NCBI RefSeq assembly: GCF_000009625.1
Contig: NC_002678.2
Location: forward strand, 1,550,001-1,614,000
From: Mesorhizobium japonicum MAFF 303099
GTDB lineage: Bacteria; Pseudomonadota; Alphaproteobacteria; Rhizobiales; Rhizobiaceae
Length of the DNA: 64,000 nt
Reading direction: 5' to 3'
Below the pieces are notes generated by a model. That model worked only from the letters and a program-made list of their open reading frames with translations. It ran no database searches and had not been told where the DNA came from. The translations under genes and the position numbers were made by a program. This document shows positions 61,950-64,000 of this stretch, piece after piece (position 1 is the first letter of the stretch; each line of letters begins with the position of its first letter).

Positions 61950-62564
61950 CTATTCGCACTGGCGCCTCGGTCCACCGGAGTATGGCTGGTAGCTGTTGTC
62001 CTCGGGACGGTAGGAGCGGTAGCGGCTGAAGCAGGATTGGACGTGGTCGTCCGAAAGGTCCGCTGTCGCAACCAGCGGCGCCGCGCCGCCCTCGACATAG
62101 CTGACTACGTCGGGCTGCTGCGCGGCCTGGCCGGCGTCGGCACTGGTTTCGAGATAGGGCGAGACGCAGGGGCGCTGCTGTCCGCTGTAGGACATGTAGC
62201 TGTTGTCGTCTGGATTGTAGGAGCGGTAGCGGTCCGCGCACCAGCTGACATGAGCAGCCGGCAGCCTGGCCTGCTGCTCGTCCGCATCGGGCGCCACCGC
62301 GCCTGTCTTGGTCGGGTCGACGGACTGCACCCTGGCGGCGGCGTCGGGTGCCGGGGCCTGCGCGGCGGCCACGCGCTCCAGGCCCGGCGCGGCCTTGTCC
62401 ACGGGCTGTGCGTCCTTGGTCCACAGCTGCGAGACACTGTCGGCGGGCCTGGACTGATGCACCGGCTTGGCCAGTATCAGCCAGGCGGCGAAAGCCAGCC
62501 CGCTGGCAAAGACCGCAAGGGTGAGGACGAAGCCTGCGACCAGTGCCAGAACCGCTTTCATCAC
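61950..62564 (-). CDS. BA14K family protein with two BA14K motifs
   Basis: The 204-residue protein has an N-terminal membrane anchor or uncleaved signal (KAVLALVAGFVLTLAVFASG). An Ala/Pro/Asp-rich spacer follows, then two copies of the BA14K signature: HVSWCADRYRSYNPDDNSYM (about 105) and HVQSCFSRYRSYRPEDNSYQ (about 172), each followed by SG and a Cys. BA14K proteins are lectin-like surface or periplasmic antigens of Rhizobiales. Single motifs are usual, so the duplication is notable. It lies in a reverse-strand run with DoxX and TPR genes. Confidence 0.9.
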   Translation of the reverse strand: MMKAVLALVAGFVLTLAVFASGLAFAAWLILAKPVHQSRPADSVSQLWTKDAQPVDKAAPGLERVAAAQAPAPDAAARVQSVDPTKTGAVAPDADEQQARLPAAHVSWCADRYRSYNPDDNSYMSYSGQQRPCVSPYLETSADAGQAAQQPDVVSYVEGGAAPLVATADLSDDHVQSCFSRYRSYRPEDNSYQPYSGGPRRQCE

Positions 62565-62684
62565 ACACTCCTTGCGTCCCCGCTAATAGAATGCGGAGCA
62601 CCGGGACTGGTTCCGGCGAGCGAGCGTATTGCACGGTCAGCACTGGAGCGGCATGCGGATGCGCGAGGCGGCAGGCCTTGCTGC

Positions 62685-63206
62685 TCAAACCGGCAGTTGC
62701 ACATCCACCGAAAACTGGTTCTCCACGGCCAGCAATGCCCTGGCCATTTCCTTGTCGCGCTGGCGCTTTTGCAGATACCCGGCCAGCAGCCAGTCCAGCG
62801 AGAACCGGCCGGCGCCGACGGCGGCCAGCACGAACATGCCGCCTGATATGGCCAGGTCCTTTTCGAAATGCAGCAGCTCGTTCTGGCTGGCGAAGTTGGT
62901 GTGGAACAGCAAGGCCGTGGCCAGGCAGAACAGGCCGAGCCCGATGCCGCCCAACCGCGTCAGCAGACCTGATGCCACCGAGAGCCCTGCCCCCAATTGC
63001 AGCGCGATGGTGGCGACGAACAGCGGCAGCCCGACGCCAAGTGCTGCCATCGCCCTGGCGGCGCCGTCGAAATGGGTGGCCAGCGTCACGCCCTCATGCA
63101 GGAAGATGAAGGACATGAGCAGGCGGCCGGCAAGCAGGGTGACGTCCCTGATGTGGTATTTCGTGGCGAGGCCGGAAAGCTTCGCGGCGATTTCGTTCGG
63201 TGTCAT
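62685..63206 (-). CDS. DoxX family membrane protein
   Basis: The 173-residue protein has four hydrophobic helices with the DoxX pattern: VTLLAGRLLMSFIFLHEGVT, VGLPLFVATIALQLGAGLSV, LLTRLGGIGLGLFCLATALL, then DLAISGGMFVLAAVGAGRFSL. DoxX proteins are inner-membrane components linked to redox or thiol stress in several bacteria; the role here is not known. GGAGG precedes the ATG at 63206. Confidence 0.88.
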   Translation of the reverse strand: MTPNEIAAKLSGLATKYHIRDVTLLAGRLLMSFIFLHEGVTLATHFDGAARAMAALGVGLPLFVATIALQLGAGLSVASGLLTRLGGIGLGLFCLATALLFHTNFASQNELLHFEKDLAISGGMFVLAAVGAGRFSLDWLLAGYLQKRQRDKEMARALLAVENQFSVDVQLPV

Positions 63207-63391
63207 GGTCAGCCTCCAATTTTTGAGCACAGGCAAGCGCCGCCAGCCGTGGGGCGCGCGAAAACGGCGCCTGACGGCTGTGAGTTCGAAAAGGCCGGAG
63301 CCGGCTCGAGGGAGAGGCGCCGGCTCCGGCAATGGGCGCCAGCCACGAGCGCCCAAACTGGTGATGGTGGTGGTGGAGGATGGGTTAGCGC

Positions 63392-63452
63392 CAGCCCCCA
63401 CTCCGTCTCGGCTTCGCCGAGCCACCTCTCCCCCGCTTTGCGGAGGGAGAGG
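63392..63452 (+). repeat. D-type double-hairpin repeat, copy D3
   Basis: It has CAGCCCCCACTCCG, hairpin 1 CTCGGC-TTC-GCCGAG (63407-63421), and hairpin 2 CCTCTCCC / GGGAGAGG with an inner CCGC-TTT-GCGG stem (63425-63452). It lies 16 bases after the end of the reverse-strand TPR gene and probably forms its 3' hairpin. Confidence 0.75.
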
Positions 63453-63467
63453 AATTGGGGCGCGGCT

Positions 63468-63947
63468 TTACTGCGTCACCTTGGTGTCGATGGCCTTCTG
63501 CAGGTCGGAAAGCTCCTCGCAGCCGGCGGGGCAGAGTTTCTGCAGCGAGGCCAGCTGCTCCTTGGCCTTGTTCATGTCGCCGGTCTCGACATAGAGCTCG
63601 CCCAGATATTCGCGGGCCGCCTTGTGGTCGGGCTTCAGCTCCAGCGCCTTGTTGTAATAGGTCAGCGCGGTGGTGACGTCGCCGGTCTTGCGCAGCGTGA
63701 AGCCGAGCAGATTATAGACGTCGGCCTGCTGGTTGTCCTGTGCGAGATCGCGCAGTTCGGCCAGCGCGCCCTTGTAATCCTTGGCGGCGATCTTGGCCTG
63801 GACGGCGGTGAGGTCGGGTGCGTCGGCGCCCTCTATATCATCCACCGCATAGGCCGGCATGATCGTTGCAACGGGAACGACGGTCAGCACGGCAATCGCA
63901 CCGAGCAGGCCGAACAGGGCGTTTCTGCCCAAAAGAAGCTGTTTCAT
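63468..63947 (-). CDS. Periplasmic TPR protein
   Basis: The 159-residue protein has a signal peptide (GLLGAIAVLTVVPVATIM, cleavage near AYA-V) and about three tetratricopeptide repeats (KDYKGALAELRDLAQDNQQA, DVYNLLGFTLRKTGDVTTAL, YYNKALELKPDHKAAREYLG). A C-terminal CPAGCEEL with two cysteines may form a disulphide. It is probably a periplasmic scaffold for protein interactions. A D-type repeat follows its stop codon. The promoter side extends to the right edge of the window. Confidence 0.88.
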   Translation of the reverse strand: MKQLLLGRNALFGLLGAIAVLTVVPVATIMPAYAVDDIEGADAPDLTAVQAKIAAKDYKGALAELRDLAQDNQQADVYNLLGFTLRKTGDVTTALTYYNKALELKPDHKAAREYLGELYVETGDMNKAKEQLASLQKLCPAGCEELSDLQKAIDTKVTQ

Positions 63948-64000
63948 TGTCTTTCTCGCTTAGGTCTGAGTTACCCGTTCAAATCTGAACGGGAGAGAAG

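Overview
The window looks like a chromosomal stretch of a Rhizobiales alphaproteobacterium, most likely Mesorhizobium or a close relative. The evidence is high G+C with strongly G/C third codon positions, a minCDE locus, BA14K, DUF2934 and DUF899 genes, two ribose/rhamnose-type sugar ABC importers, and several families of G/C-rich palindromic intergenic repeats of the kind common in rhizobia. The genus is an inference; no rRNA, tRNA, CRISPR array or replication origin was seen.

Layout. 1-8.7 kb (+): a polyol/sugar catabolic operon (SDR dehydrogenase, mannitol-dehydrogenase-family enzyme, TIM-barrel sugar isomerase) followed by a complete sugar ABC importer (binding protein, double ATPase, two permeases). 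Two large palindromic repeats sit between its cistrons. 9.1-11.9 kb (+): an NmrA/NTF2-like/MarR/SDR oxidoreductase operon with a candidate palindromic operator. 12-20.6 kb: mixed housekeeping and accessory genes, including a BTAD-alpha/beta hydrolase fusion, a methyltransferase, a HerA-like ATPase, a GST, an aldo/keto reductase, a beta-propeller protein and a TPR/winged-helix regulator. 21-25.6 kb: DUF899, a frameshifted MDR dehydrogenase and a two-gene ABC system.

25.7-30.3 kb (-): a second sugar ABC importer with its DeoR-type regulator. 30.4-35.3 kb: a TetR regulator divergent from a PaoABC-like molybdenum aldehyde oxidoreductase. 35.4-48.7 kb: an MDR/LysR pair, a secreted hypothetical protein, a slipin/NfeD pair, a LuxR regulator divergent from a 1.2-kb-residue-class autotransporter with a near-identical internal duplication, an RhtA-like exporter, an LpxO-like hydroxylase and a decayed NarL-type response regulator.

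49.3-54.4 kb (+): a tight four-gene surface-glycan module (acyltransferase, two GT2 glycosyltransferases, ABC exporter) preceded by an A+T-rich region. 55-57.1 kb (-): minCDE with a perfect CtrA-type TTAA-N7-TTAA box upstream. 57.9-59.7 kb: a divergent aldo/keto reductase and TetR pair with two operator-like palindromes. 59.7-60.9 kb: an IS5-family element that appears to carry a passenger gene between its inverted repeats. 61.2-64 kb (-): small envelope and stress-type genes (49-aa protein, DUF2934, double BA14K, DoxX, TPR).

The most notable non-coding signals are three families of structured repeats. In two of them the copies differ but base pairing is kept, which points to selection on RNA or DNA structure.
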